Source: Streptomyces bambusae (lineage in GTDB: Bacteria > Actinomycetota > Actinomycetes > Streptomycetales > Streptomycetaceae). From it: DNA of 64,000 nt. The translations under genes and the position numbers were made by a program. The stretch lies in the NCBI RefSeq assembly GCF_020532645.1, contig NZ_JAJAUZ010000043.1, forward strand, positions 1-64,000. The letters run 5' to 3'. Of this stretch, positions 40,602 to 56,694 are shown piece after piece (the stretch's first letter is position 1; each line of letters opens with the position of its first letter). Under the pieces are notes generated by a model. That model was not told where the DNA came from and made no database searches. It saw only the letters and a program-made list of their open reading frames with translations.

Positions 40602-41335
40602 CCACCGCCACCGTCACCGCCCCGTCGCCGTGGTTCGTCCGGCCGCCGTCGTTCGGGCACCCCGCCCGGCTGCTCTGCTTCCCGTTCTCCGGGTCCGGGG
40701 CGTCGGCGTTCAGCGCCTGGCCGGCCGCCATCGGCGACGCCGAGGTGCTGCCCGTGCAGTTCCCCGGCCGTGAGAACCGGCTGGGGCACCCGCACTACGG
40801 CACGTACGAGAACCTCGCCGACAGCCTGGCCGAGGCCCTCGAACCCGCGCTGGACCGGCCGTACGCGCTCTTCGCACACTGTGCGGGTGCGATGCCCGCG
40901 TACGAGACGGTCCTGCGGCTCGCCGAGCGCGGCCTGCGCGGACCCGACTGCCTCTACGTGTCGGGCCAGCCGGCCCCGCACGACGCCTCGCGCGACCGGA
41001 TGCTGCAGATGACGGAGCCGGAGCTGCGGGCCGAACTGGAGACGTTCCTGCGCAGCCGCGGCATAGAACCCCGGCCCGACATGGTCGACTTCGGGATGCT
41101 CGTGCTGCTGCGCGACCACGCCGCCGCGGGCGCCTACCGGCGCGAGACGCCGGTCAAGGTGGACTGCCCGATCGTCGTCCTGCACTGGCGGGACGACACC
41201 GACGTGACCCTCGAGGAGCTCGAGGGGTGGCGCCGCTACTCGGACTCGGTCGAGTTCCGGGTCGTCGACGGCGGCCACTACGACTTCATGGACGCGCCGG
41301 ACGAACTGATGAGGTCGCTGGCCTCCTGGCGGTGA
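40598..41335 (+). CDS. Thioesterase-like protein with a Cys nucleophile (candidate aminoacyl shuttle)
   Basis: A 245-aa alpha/beta hydrolase of the type II thioesterase fold (LLCFPFSGSGASAFSAW, FPGRENR, late GGHYDFMD with the His). The nucleophile elbow reads AHCAG (Cys95) instead of GHSxG. Cys at this site is known from SyrC and CmaE, which move aminoacyl groups between carrier proteins rather than hydrolyse them. Here it is coupled by ATGA to the P450 and sits in an operon that ends with NRPS5, whose own A domain is dead. It is therefore a good candidate to carry the modified amino acid from PCP-2 to the T domain of NRPS5. Editing hydrolase activity cannot be excluded. Confidence 0.8.
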   Translation: MTTATVTAPSPWFVRPPSFGHPARLLCFPFSGSGASAFSAWPAAIGDAEVLPVQFPGRENRLGHPHYGTYENLADSLAEALEPALDRPYALFAHCAGAMPAYETVLRLAERGLRGPDCLYVSGQPAPHDASRDRMLQMTEPELRAELETFLRSRGIEPRPDMVDFGMLVLLRDHAAAGAYRRETPVKVDCPIVVLHWRDDTDVTLEELEGWRRYSDSVEFRVVDGGHYDFMDAPDELMRSLASWR

Positions 41336-41337
41336 AC

Positions 41338-41355
41338 CACCGCCCGCCGGCGGTG
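41338..41355 (+). terminator. Short hairpin before PKS1
   Basis: CACCGCC and GGCGGTG form a 7-bp stem with a 4-base loop directly after the Cys-thioesterase stop, 51 bases before the PKS1 start. It may slow transcription or stabilise the upstream mRNA. It is short, so the call is weak. Confidence 0.3.
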
Positions 41356-41405
41356 TCCGCGCCGCCCGCACCTGCCATATGCCGAGGGAACCGGAAGGAA
41401 TTCGT

Positions 41406-44400
41406 ATGAGTGGCGCAGCCGCCGATATTGCCGTCATCGGGATGTCGTGCCGGTTCCCCGGCGTGGACGGCCTGGACGACTTCTGGCGCCTGCTGGTCGA
41501 CGGGGAGTCGACCGTCGGGACGTTCCCGAAGGACCGGGCACCCGGGTCCCGGTACACCGCGCACCCGGACGCGGACACCCTCGCCGCCGGCTCGTACTTC
41601 GACGCCGTCGACACCTTCGACGCCGAGTTCTTCGGCACCGGACCGGCCGAGGCCGCCGCCATGGACCCCGTCCAGCGGCTCGGCCTGGAGCTGGCCTGGG
41701 AGGCCGTCGAGGACGCCCGCATCCCCGCGGGCGCGCTCGCCGGCCGCCTCGTCGACGTGGTCGTCGGCTCCGGCCCCTCCGGCTACGACCTGCTGCGCAA
41801 GCTGTCCGGCAGCGACCGCGACGACCACTACGCGGCCCTCGGCTCCAGCGGCGCCCTGATCGCCAACCGCATCTCGGCGCTGTTCGACGCCCGCGGCATG
41901 AGCTTCTGCGCCGACTCCGGCCAGTCCTCCTCGCTCGTCTCCCTCGCGCTGACCTGCGACCGGATCAGCAGCGGCGCCGTCGACATGGCCATCGCCGGCG
42001 GCATCCACCTGATCGTCGACCCCGAGGGCGGCAGCGGCCTGGCGAACCTCGGCGCCCTGTCGCCCGAGGGCGTCAGCTACACCTTCGACGAGCGGGCCAA
42101 CGGGTTCGCCCGCGGCGAGGGTGGCGCGTTCGTCGTCCTCAAGCGGCTCGACCAGGCCCTCGCCGACGGCGACCACGTGTACGCCGTGGTGCGCGGCTGG
42201 GGCGTCGGCAGCGGCGGCTCCACCACCCGGATGCCCGACCCGAGCCCCGCCGGGCAGGCCGCCGCCGTGCTGGCCGCCCTGGCCCGCGGAAACGTTTCGT
42301 TCGACAGCGTCGACTACGTCGAGGCGCACGGCACCGGCACCCGCATGGGCGACCCCGCCGAGATCGCCGGCCTGCGCGAGGTGTTCCGCGAGACCGGCCG
42401 CAGCCGCCCCCTCGCGATCGGCTCCGCGAAGACCAACGTCGGCCACCTGGAGCCGGCCGCCGGCCTGGTCGGCTTCGTCAAGACGGCCCTGTGCATCGAC
42501 CGCGGCCGCCTCGTCCCGAGCCTCAACTTCCGGGCCCCGAACCCGCACATCCCGAACTTCCACGAGGACTTCGAGGTCGTCCGCGCCGCCCGCCCCTGGG
42601 AGGGCACCGCCGGCGGACCGCGCCGCGCCGGCGTCTCCGCCTTCGGCATGGGCGGCACCAACGCCCACGTCATCCTCGAACAGGCCCCCGCCGCGGCCGC
42701 CGAAACCCCCGGCGACGCCACGGCCGCCGCGCCCGCCGTCGTGCCGTGGGTGCTCTCCGGCCGCTCCCCGGCCGCCCTGCGCGAGCAGGCCGTCCGCCTG
42801 CGCGACCTGCTGGCCGCCGAATCCCCCGCGCACGCCGCGTCCGCCGCCGACATCGGCCACTCGCTGGCCGCGACCCGGCAGCTCTTCGACCACCGCGCGG
42901 TGGTGCTGGGCGGCAGCCGCGAGGAATCCCTCGCCGGCCTCGCCCTGGTCGCCTCCGGAGGCGACTCCGCGCAGGCCGTCCGCGGCACCGCCGGCGCCCC
43001 CACCGGCCCCGTCGTCTTCGTCTTCCCCGGCCAGGGCTCGCAGTGGCTCGGCATGGGACGGCAGCTGTACGCCGAGTCCGAGGTGTTCGCCCGCGCCGTC
43101 GACGAGTGCGCCGAGGCCCTGGCGCCGTACACCGACTGGTCGCTCGTGGACGTGCTGACCGGTGCGGAGGACGCCGCCTCGCTGGAGCGGGTGGACGTCG
43201 TCCAGCCCGCCCTGTTCTCGATGATGGTCTCCCTCGCCCAGGTCTGGCGCTCGCTCGGCGTCGTCCCCGACGCGGTCATCGGCCACTCGCAGGGCGAGAT
43301 CGCCGCCGCCTGCGTCTCCGGCGCCCTCTCGCTCGCCGACGCCGCCCGGATCGTCGCCCTGCGTAGCCGGGCCCTCATCGGCATGGCGGACCTCGGCGGC
43401 GGCATGAGCGCCGTCGCCGCCCCCGCCGACCAGGTCGAGGAGCGCCTCGCGCAGTGGGCGGGCCGGCTCTCGGTGGCCGTCGTCAACGGCCCGGCGTCCG
43501 TGGTGATCGCCGGCGACGACGCGGCCCTCGACGAGTTCGCCGCCGCGGCCGGCGCCGAGGGCATCCGGGTCCGCCGGGTCAAGGTGGACTACGCCTCGCA
43601 CTCCCACCACGTGGAGCGGATCCGCGAGCGGCTGCTCGCCGACACCGAGGCCGTCCGGCCCCGCGAGGCGGCGGTGAAGTTCTACTCCACCGTCACCGGC
43701 GGCCTGCTCGACACCCGCGCCCTGGACGCCTCGTACTGGTACGACAACCTGCGCTCGATGGTCCGCTTCGGCGAGGTCGTCGAGGGGCTCATGAACGACC
43801 ACGGCGGCGTGTTCGTCGAGGTCAGCCCGCACCCCGTGCTCCAGGTCGCGATGGAGGAGGCCGCCGACCGGCTGGCCGCCCCGCCCGTCGTGGTGGGCAC
43901 CCTCAACCGGCGCGACGGCAGCGCGGGCAAGGTCCTCGCGTCCCTGGCCGAACTGCACGTGCGCGGCGTCCCGGTGAACTGGAAGCCGGTGTTCGCCGCC
44001 GCCCGGCCGCGCCGCATCGCCCTGCCGACGTACCCGTTCCAGCGGCAGCGGTACTGGCTGACGGCCTCCGGGGACACCCCCGTACCGGCCGCCGAGAGCG
44101 CCGCCGCCGACGCGGGCCGCCCGGACACCGCCCCGGCCTCCGAGGCCGAGGCCCTGGTCCTGGTGTGCGCCGAGACCGCCGCCCTGATGAACGAGAAGGA
44201 CGCGAACCTCACCGGCGGCGACCTCGAACTGCGGGCGGCCGAGACCTTCAAGGTCCTCGGGTTCGACTCGTCGATGGCCGTGGCCCTGCGCAACCGGCTC
44301 GCCACCGCCGCCGGCGTACGGCTGCCGGCGACCGTCGCGTTCACCTACCCCACTCCGCAGGCGCTCGCCCGCCACGTCTTCGCCCTGCTCGCACCGCAGC

Positions 44401-44507
44401 AGGAGGAGGAGACCGCGCCGGAGCCGGCGGTGGACGCACACCCCGAAAACCTGGAAAGCCGCACCGATGACGATCTCTACGCGCTCATCGACCGCGGCTA
44501 CATGTAG
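41406..44507 (+). CDS. PKS subunit 1: KSQ-AT(methylmalonyl)-ACP loading module
   Basis: A 1033-aa type I PKS loading module. The ketosynthase active-site Cys is replaced by Gln: DSGQSSSLVS instead of DTACSSS (Gln173), the hallmark of a KSQ decarboxylase that makes the starter acyl-ACP. The EAHGTGT and TNVGHLEPAAG His motifs are intact. AT carries GHSQG (Ser628) and YASHS (about 728), the methylmalonyl signature, so the starter should be propionyl. ACP is GFDSSM (Ser955), with Ser in place of the usual Leu after the phosphopantetheine site. The C-terminus (DDDLYALIDRGYM) is a typical PKS docking tail. ATG 41406 has GGAAGGA 8 bases upstream. An upstream in-frame ATG at 41379 lacks support. Confidence 0.94.
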   Translation: MSGAAADIAVIGMSCRFPGVDGLDDFWRLLVDGESTVGTFPKDRAPGSRYTAHPDADTLAAGSYFDAVDTFDAEFFGTGPAEAAAMDPVQRLGLELAWEAVEDARIPAGALAGRLVDVVVGSGPSGYDLLRKLSGSDRDDHYAALGSSGALIANRISALFDARGMSFCADSGQSSSLVSLALTCDRISSGAVDMAIAGGIHLIVDPEGGSGLANLGALSPEGVSYTFDERANGFARGEGGAFVVLKRLDQALADGDHVYAVVRGWGVGSGGSTTRMPDPSPAGQAAAVLAALARGNVSFDSVDYVEAHGTGTRMGDPAEIAGLREVFRETGRSRPLAIGSAKTNVGHLEPAAGLVGFVKTALCIDRGRLVPSLNFRAPNPHIPNFHEDFEVVRAARPWEGTAGGPRRAGVSAFGMGGTNAHVILEQAPAAAAETPGDATAAAPAVVPWVLSGRSPAALREQAVRLRDLLAAESPAHAASAADIGHSLAATRQLFDHRAVVLGGSREESLAGLALVASGGDSAQAVRGTAGAPTGPVVFVFPGQGSQWLGMGRQLYAESEVFARAVDECAEALAPYTDWSLVDVLTGAEDAASLERVDVVQPALFSMMVSLAQVWRSLGVVPDAVIGHSQGEIAAACVSGALSLADAARIVALRSRALIGMADLGGGMSAVAAPADQVEERLAQWAGRLSVAVVNGPASVVIAGDDAALDEFAAAAGAEGIRVRRVKVDYASHSHHVERIRERLLADTEAVRPREAAVKFYSTVTGGLLDTRALDASYWYDNLRSMVRFGEVVEGLMNDHGGVFVEVSPHPVLQVAMEEAADRLAAPPVVVGTLNRRDGSAGKVLASLAELHVRGVPVNWKPVFAAARPRRIALPTYPFQRQRYWLTASGDTPVPAAESAAADAGRPDTAPASEAEALVLVCAETAALMNEKDANLTGGDLELRAAETFKVLGFDSSMAVALRNRLATAAGVRLPATVAFTYPTPQALARHVFALLAPQQEEETAPEPAVDAHPENLESRTDDDLYALIDRGYM

Positions 44508-44598
44508 GCCGTCCCTTCCGGATCCTGCCTGACCGGCGGGATCCGAGAGACGGCCCAGCCACACCTGTTCTTCGAAGCAACTGTTGGGGGAGGCCCTG

Positions 44599-47500
44599 GT
44601 GGAGGATGTCGACAAGCTCCGGTCCTATCTGCGACGCGCCGTCGGCGACGCGCAGGACCTGCGCGAGCGGGTGCGGGAGCTGGAGGAGTCCGCTCGCGAG
44701 CCGATCGCGGTCGTGGGTGTGGGGTGTCGCTTCCCCGGCGGGGTGACCTCCCCCGAAGGACTGTGGAGTCTCGTCTCCGGAGGCGTGGACGCGATCACCG
44801 AGTTCCCGCAGGACCGCGGCTGGGACCTCGAGTCCCTGTACTCCGCGGACCCCGAGACGCCCGGGACGACGAACACGCGCTCCGGCGGGTTCCTGCACGA
44901 CCTCGCCGAGTTCGACGCCCCGTTCTTCGGCATCAGCCCGCGCGAGGCGCTGGCGATGGACCCGCAGCAGCGGCTGATGCTGGAGACCTCGTGGGAGGCG
45001 CTGGAGCGGGCGGGCATCGACCCGGCCGCCCTGCGCGGCACCGACACCGGCGTGTTCACCGGCGTCTACACCGTCGACTACGGCCCCCGCATGGGCGGCG
45101 GCGCCGCCGCCGAGGTCGAGGGCTTCTCCCTCACCGGCACCCTCCCCAGCGTAGCCTCCGGCCGCGTCTCGTACGTCCTCGGCCTGGACGGCCCGGCGAT
45201 CTCCACCGACACCGCCTGCTCGTCCTCGCTGGTCACCGTCCACCAGGCGGTCCGCTCGCTGCGCTCCGGCGAGTGCACCCTGGCGCTGGCCGGCGGCGTG
45301 TCCGCGATGCCGACGCCCGGCCTGCTCGTCGAGATGGGCCGCCAGCGCGGCCTGTCCGACGACGCCCGCTGCAAGGCGTTCGCCGAGGCCGCCGACGGCA
45401 CCGGCTTCTCCGAAGGCGCCGGCGTCATCGTCCTGGAACGCCTCTCCGACGCCCTCCGCAACGGCCGCAGGATCTGGGCCGTCATCCGCGGCTCCGCCAC
45501 CAACCAGGACGGCGCCTCCAACGGCCTGTCCGCCCCGAACGAGCTCGCCCAGCGCCGCGTCATCCGGGCCGCCCTCGCCGACGCCGGCCTGCGCACCCCC
45601 GACGTCGACGCCGTCGAGGCGCACGGCACCGGCACCCGCCTCGGCGACCCCCTCGAAGCCGAGGCGCTGCTCGCCACCTACGGCCAGGACCGGGGCACCG
45701 GCGGCCCGCTGTGGCTCGGCTCGCTGAAGTCGAACGTGGGCCACATGCAGGCCGCGGCCGGCATCGGCGGCATGATCAAGATGATCATGGCGCTGCGGCA
45801 CGGCGTCCTGCCGAAGACCCTGCACGTCGACGCGCCCTCCTCGCACGTCGACTGGAGCACCGGCGCCGTCGAACTCCTCACCGAAGCCCGGGAGTGGACC
45901 ACCCCCGAGGACCGCCCGCGCCGGGCCGGCGTCTCCGCCTTCGGCATCAGCGGCACCAACGCCCACGTCATCCTCGAACAGGCCCCCGAGCCCTCCGAGC
46001 CCGCCCCCGCGCCGGCCGCGCAGGACACCCCCGCGGCCCTGCCGTGGATCCTGTCCGCGAAGTCCGCCGAGGCACTGCGCGCCCAGACCGCCCGGCTGCG
46101 CGACGCGGTCGCCGCCGGACCGGACCTCACCCCCGCCGCTGTCGGCCGCGCCCTGGTCACCTCCCGCGCCCTGTTCGAGCACCGCCAGGTGGTCGTCGGC
46201 GGCAACCGCGAGGAACTCCTCGCCGCCCTCGACGCCGCCGTCTCCGGCGACACCGGCAGCGGCGCCCGCGTCGTCACCGGCACCGCCAGGCCCGTCGGCA
46301 AGACCGTGTTCGTCTTCCCCGGCCAGGGCTCCCAGTGGACCGGCATGGGCCGCGAACTGTGGGACACCCACCCGGTGTTCGCCCGCCGCATGCAGGAGTG
46401 CGCCGACGCCCTCGCCCCGCACGTCGACTGGGACCTGCGCGAGGTCCTCGCCGACTCCGACGCCCTGGAGCGGGTCGACGTCGTCCAGCCCGTGCTGTGG
46501 GCCACCATGGTCTCCCTCGCCGAGCTCTGGCGCTCGTACGGCGTCGAGCCCGCGGCCGTCGTCGGCCACTCGCAGGGCGAGATCGCCGCCGCCTGCGTGG
46601 CCGGCGCCCTCACCATCGAGGACGCCGCCAAGGTCGTCGCCCTGCGCTCCCAGGCCATCCTGGCGCTGTCCGGACTCGGCGGCATGGTCTCCGTCGCGCT
46701 GCCCGCCGACGCCGTCCGCGCCCGCCTCACCGACGGCCTGTCCATCGCCGCCGTCAACGGCCCCTCCTCCGTCGTCGTCTCCGGCGACGTCGCCGAACTC
46801 GACGCCCTCCTCGCCGGCTGCGAGGCCGACGAGGTCCGCGCCCGCCGCGTCCCCGTCGACTACGCCTCGCACTCCGCCCACGTCGAGGCCATCGAAGGCG
46901 AACTGCGCCGCGTCCTCGCCGGCCTCACGCCGCGCACCTCCGAGGTGCCGTTCTTCTCCACCGTCACCGCCGACTGGCTCGACACCACCGTCATGGACGG
47001 CGCCTACTGGTACACCAACCTGCGCCAGACGGTCCGCTTCGAGGAGGCCACCCGCGCCCTCGCCGCGCAGGGCTTCCGCTTCTTCGTCGAGGCGTCCGCC
47101 CACCCGGTGCTGACCCTCGGCATCGAGCAGACCCTCGACAGCGCCGGCACCGAGGCCACCGCCGTCGGCACCCTGCGCCGCCACGACGGCAGCCTCGCCC
47201 GCTTCCAGCAGTCGGCCGCCGAGGCCTTCACGGCCGGCGCCGCCGTCGACTGGGCCGCCCTGTTCCCCGCCGGGACCCCGGCCGCCGACCTGCCGACGTA
47301 CGCCTTCCAGCGGCAGCGCTACTGGCTGGACGCCCCGCACGAGACCACCACCGCCGGCTCCTCCGACCACCCGCTGCTCGACGCCGTCGTCGACCTGCCG
47401 CAGGACGGCGGACTCGGCGGCGTGGCCGGCAGCGGACGGCTGTCCACCGAGCGGCAGCCCTGGCTCGCCGAGCACGTCGTGCACGGCGCCGTCCTCGTAC

Positions 47501-50091
47501 CCGCCACCGCCCTGCTGGAGCTGGCCCTGTGGGCCGCACACAAGGCCGGCGGCGAGGTCGTCGAGGAACTCACCCTGGAGAACCCGCTGGTGCTCTCCCG
47601 CACCGGCGACCGCGAGATCCGCGTCGCCGTCGACGCCAAGAGCGTCGTCAGCATCCACTCCCGCGCCGCCGGCGACACCGAGTGGACCCGCAACGCCGTC
47701 GGCGTCGTCGGCACCGCCGCCACCGCCGCGCCCGCCGCCGAACGCCTCACCGCCTGGCCGCCGGCCGGCGCCACTCCCGTCCCCGCGGACGACGCGTACG
47801 CCCGCCTGGCCGGCCTCGGCCTCACCCACGGCCCGCTGTTCCGCGGCCTGCGGCAGGCCTGGCGGCAGGGCGACGTCCTGTTCGCCGAAGCCGAACTGCC
47901 CGCCGCCGACGGCTCCGCCGGCAGCTACCGCATCCACCCGGCGCTGCTGCACGCCGCCCTGCTCCCGGCCGGCCTCGGCGACCCGGCCGAAAGCCTGCTG
48001 CCGTACCGCTTCACCGGCGTCAGGGTCACGGCCGCCGAACCGGCCGCCCTGCGGGTGCGCCTCGCGCCCGCCGGCGACGACACGCTGTCGCTGACCCTCG
48101 CCGACCAGAACGGCGCGCCCGTCGGCTCCGTCGCCTCGCTGACCCTGCGGCCCGCCGACGCCGACCGGCTCACCGCCCTCGGCTTCGACCACCGCGACGC
48201 CCTGTTCCGCTTCGACTGGCAGCCGCTCGCGGCCACCGCCGAAGCCGGCCGCTACGCCGTCCTCGGCAGCCCCGGGACGACCGCCGCCACCCTCGGCCAG
48301 GGCGCCGACGTCCACGCCGGCCTCAAGGAACTCGCCGCCGCCGGCACCGACGTCCCGCCGGTCGTCGTCACCGGCCTCGACGGCCTCGACGGCCTCGACG
48401 GCCTCGACGGTCTCGTCATCGAAGCCGGCGCCGACACGCCCACCCGCGTCGAGCAGGCCCTGCACCGGGTGCTGCACCTGACGCAGGACTGGCTCGCCGA
48501 GGACCGGTTCGACGGCTCCCGCCTGGTCTTCGCGACCCGCGGCGCCATCGGCGACGCCGGCCCCGCCGACCCCGCGGCCGCCGCCGTCTGGGGCTTCGTC
48601 CGCACCGCGCAGACCGAGAACCCGGGCCGCTTCGCACTCGTCGACACCGACGGCACCCCCGCCTCCTGGGCCGCCCTCCCGGCGGCCGCCGCCACCGGCG
48701 AAGCCCAGCTCCGGATCCGCGCCGGCCAGAGCGCCGTCCCGGGCCTGACCCGCGCCGACGCCGGCGACGGCATCCCCGCCCTCGGCGACGGCACCGTCCT
48801 GATCACCGGCGGCACCAGCGGCCTCGGCGCCATGCTGGCCCGCCACCTCGTCACCCGGCACGGCGTCCGCCGCCTGCTGCTGACCAGCCGCCGCGGCCTC
48901 GCCGCCCCGGCTGCCGCCGGCCTGCAGGAGGAACTGACCGCCGCCGGCGCCCACGTCGACATCACCGCCTGCGACGTCGCCGACCGCGCCGCCGTCGCCG
49001 CCCTGCTGGACGCCGTACCGGCCGGCCACCCGCTCACCGCGGTCGTCCACTGCGCCGGCGCACTCGCCGACGGCGTCGTGGAAGCCCTCACCGAGGAGCA
49101 GATCGGCACCGTCCTCGCCGCCAAGGCGAACGGCGCCTGGCACCTCCACGAGCTGACCCGCGGCCTGGACCTGTCCGCCTTCGTGCTGTTCTCGTCCATC
49201 GCGAGCGTGGTCGGCACCGCCGGCCAGGCCAACTACGCCGCAGCCAACGGCTTCCTCAACGGCCTCGCCGAGGCCCGGCACGCCGAAGGCCTCCCGGCCA
49301 CCGCACTGTGCTGGGGCTTCTGGGCCGAACGCAGCGAGATGGTCGCCGACATCGGCGACACCGACGTGGTCCGGCTGCGCCGCCAGGGCGTCATACCGCT
49401 CGCCTCGGCGGAGGGCCTCGCCCTCTTCGACCTGGCCGTCTCGCTCGACGACCCGGTCCTCGTCCCGGCCCGCCTCGACGCCACCGCACCCGGCGCCACC
49501 TCGCCGCTGCTGCGCACCCTGACCGCCCCCGCCGCCGGCACCGGCGGCCCCGCCGCCGACGACGGCCTCGCGCAGAAGCTGCGCACGGTCACCCCGGAGG
49601 AGGCCGAAGCCCTGCTCCTGGACGCCATCCGGGCCCAGACCGCCGCCGTCCTCGGCCACCCCGACACCACGAAGATCGGCCCCGCGGCCACCTTCAAGAA
49701 GCTCGGGATCGACTCGCTCACCGCGCTGGAACTGCGCAACAAGCTGTCGGCCGTCACCGGCCTCAAGCTGCCCGCCACGCTCGTCTTCGACCACCCGAAC
49801 CCGAGCGCCCTCGCCCAGTTCCTCACCGCGGGCATCACCCCCGAATCCGCCGCCCCCGAGTCCCCGGCAGCCCACCTGGCCAAGGAGATCGAAGGACTCG
49901 GCGCCCGGCTGGAGGACGCGTTCCGACAGCTCGCGGACGAGGAACAGAACACCATTTCCACCCTGCTCGGCGAGCTGCAAGGCCGAGTCCGTTCCATGGC
50001 GAGCGCCGGGTCTCCGGTCGGCATCGTCGACCAGATCAGTTCGGCATCGGCAGCAGACCTGCTCTCGCTGCTGGACAAAGAGCTCGGCTAG
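44599..50091 (+). CDS. PKS subunit 2: KS-AT(methylmalonyl)-DH(inactive?)-KR-ACP
   Basis: An 1830-aa extension module. The N-terminal docking coiled coil is VEDVDKLRSYLRRAVGDAQD. KS has DTACSSS (Cys207); AT has GHSQG (Ser658) and YASHS (755), methylmalonyl type. DH keeps HVVHGAVLVP (His959), but the second catalytic motif reads HPALLH (His1118) where HPALLD is expected, so the acid is missing and dehydration is doubtful. KR has a GGTSGLG cofactor site and a full Ser1533/Tyr1546 pair (FSSIAS...NYAAAN), with LAD at the B-type Asp position. ACP is GIDSLT (Ser1706). The result would be a methyl-branched beta-hydroxy acyl unit. The GTG at 44599 follows GGGGGAGG. The C-terminal LLSLLDKELG is a docking tail. 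Confidence 0.93.
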   Translation: MEDVDKLRSYLRRAVGDAQDLRERVRELEESAREPIAVVGVGCRFPGGVTSPEGLWSLVSGGVDAITEFPQDRGWDLESLYSADPETPGTTNTRSGGFLHDLAEFDAPFFGISPREALAMDPQQRLMLETSWEALERAGIDPAALRGTDTGVFTGVYTVDYGPRMGGGAAAEVEGFSLTGTLPSVASGRVSYVLGLDGPAISTDTACSSSLVTVHQAVRSLRSGECTLALAGGVSAMPTPGLLVEMGRQRGLSDDARCKAFAEAADGTGFSEGAGVIVLERLSDALRNGRRIWAVIRGSATNQDGASNGLSAPNELAQRRVIRAALADAGLRTPDVDAVEAHGTGTRLGDPLEAEALLATYGQDRGTGGPLWLGSLKSNVGHMQAAAGIGGMIKMIMALRHGVLPKTLHVDAPSSHVDWSTGAVELLTEAREWTTPEDRPRRAGVSAFGISGTNAHVILEQAPEPSEPAPAPAAQDTPAALPWILSAKSAEALRAQTARLRDAVAAGPDLTPAAVGRALVTSRALFEHRQVVVGGNREELLAALDAAVSGDTGSGARVVTGTARPVGKTVFVFPGQGSQWTGMGRELWDTHPVFARRMQECADALAPHVDWDLREVLADSDALERVDVVQPVLWATMVSLAELWRSYGVEPAAVVGHSQGEIAAACVAGALTIEDAAKVVALRSQAILALSGLGGMVSVALPADAVRARLTDGLSIAAVNGPSSVVVSGDVAELDALLAGCEADEVRARRVPVDYASHSAHVEAIEGELRRVLAGLTPRTSEVPFFSTVTADWLDTTVMDGAYWYTNLRQTVRFEEATRALAAQGFRFFVEASAHPVLTLGIEQTLDSAGTEATAVGTLRRHDGSLARFQQSAAEAFTAGAAVDWAALFPAGTPAADLPTYAFQRQRYWLDAPHETTTAGSSDHPLLDAVVDLPQDGGLGGVAGSGRLSTERQPWLAEHVVHGAVLVPATALLELALWAAHKAGGEVVEELTLENPLVLSRTGDREIRVAVDAKSVVSIHSRAAGDTEWTRNAVGVVGTAATAAPAAERLTAWPPAGATPVPADDAYARLAGLGLTHGPLFRGLRQAWRQGDVLFAEAELPAADGSAGSYRIHPALLHAALLPAGLGDPAESLLPYRFTGVRVTAAEPAALRVRLAPAGDDTLSLTLADQNGAPVGSVASLTLRPADADRLTALGFDHRDALFRFDWQPLAATAEAGRYAVLGSPGTTAATLGQGADVHAGLKELAAAGTDVPPVVVTGLDGLDGLDGLDGLVIEAGADTPTRVEQALHRVLHLTQDWLAEDRFDGSRLVFATRGAIGDAGPADPAAAAVWGFVRTAQTENPGRFALVDTDGTPASWAALPAAAATGEAQLRIRAGQSAVPGLTRADAGDGIPALGDGTVLITGGTSGLGAMLARHLVTRHGVRRLLLTSRRGLAAPAAAGLQEELTAAGAHVDITACDVADRAAVAALLDAVPAGHPLTAVVHCAGALADGVVEALTEEQIGTVLAAKANGAWHLHELTRGLDLSAFVLFSSIASVVGTAGQANYAAANGFLNGLAEARHAEGLPATALCWGFWAERSEMVADIGDTDVVRLRRQGVIPLASAEGLALFDLAVSLDDPVLVPARLDATAPGATSPLLRTLTAPAAGTGGPAADDGLAQKLRTVTPEEAEALLLDAIRAQTAAVLGHPDTTKIGPAATFKKLGIDSLTALELRNKLSAVTGLKLPATLVFDHPNPSALAQFLTAGITPESAAPESPAAHLAKEIEGLGARLEDAFRQLADEEQNTISTLLGELQGRVRSMASAGSPVGIVDQISSASAADLLSLLDKELG
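48373..48411 (+). repeat. 9-bp tandem repeat inside PKS2
   Basis: The unit GGCCTCGAC occurs four times in a row from 48373 and continues as a changed fifth unit. It encodes GLDGLDGLDGL in the spacer before the ketoreductase core of PKS2. Being 9 bp long it keeps the frame, so copy number could vary without breaking the protein. Confidence 0.85.
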
Positions 50092-50104
50092 GGGAGACCG
50101 ACCG

Positions 50105-56689
<6,585 letters not shown>

Positions 56690-56694
56690 CTGAC

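Noticed and set aside
44519..44545. Terminator between PKS1 and PKS2
   Set aside because: CGGATCC and GGATCCG form only a 7-bp stem with a 13-base loop, too weak to call in this GC-rich DNA.
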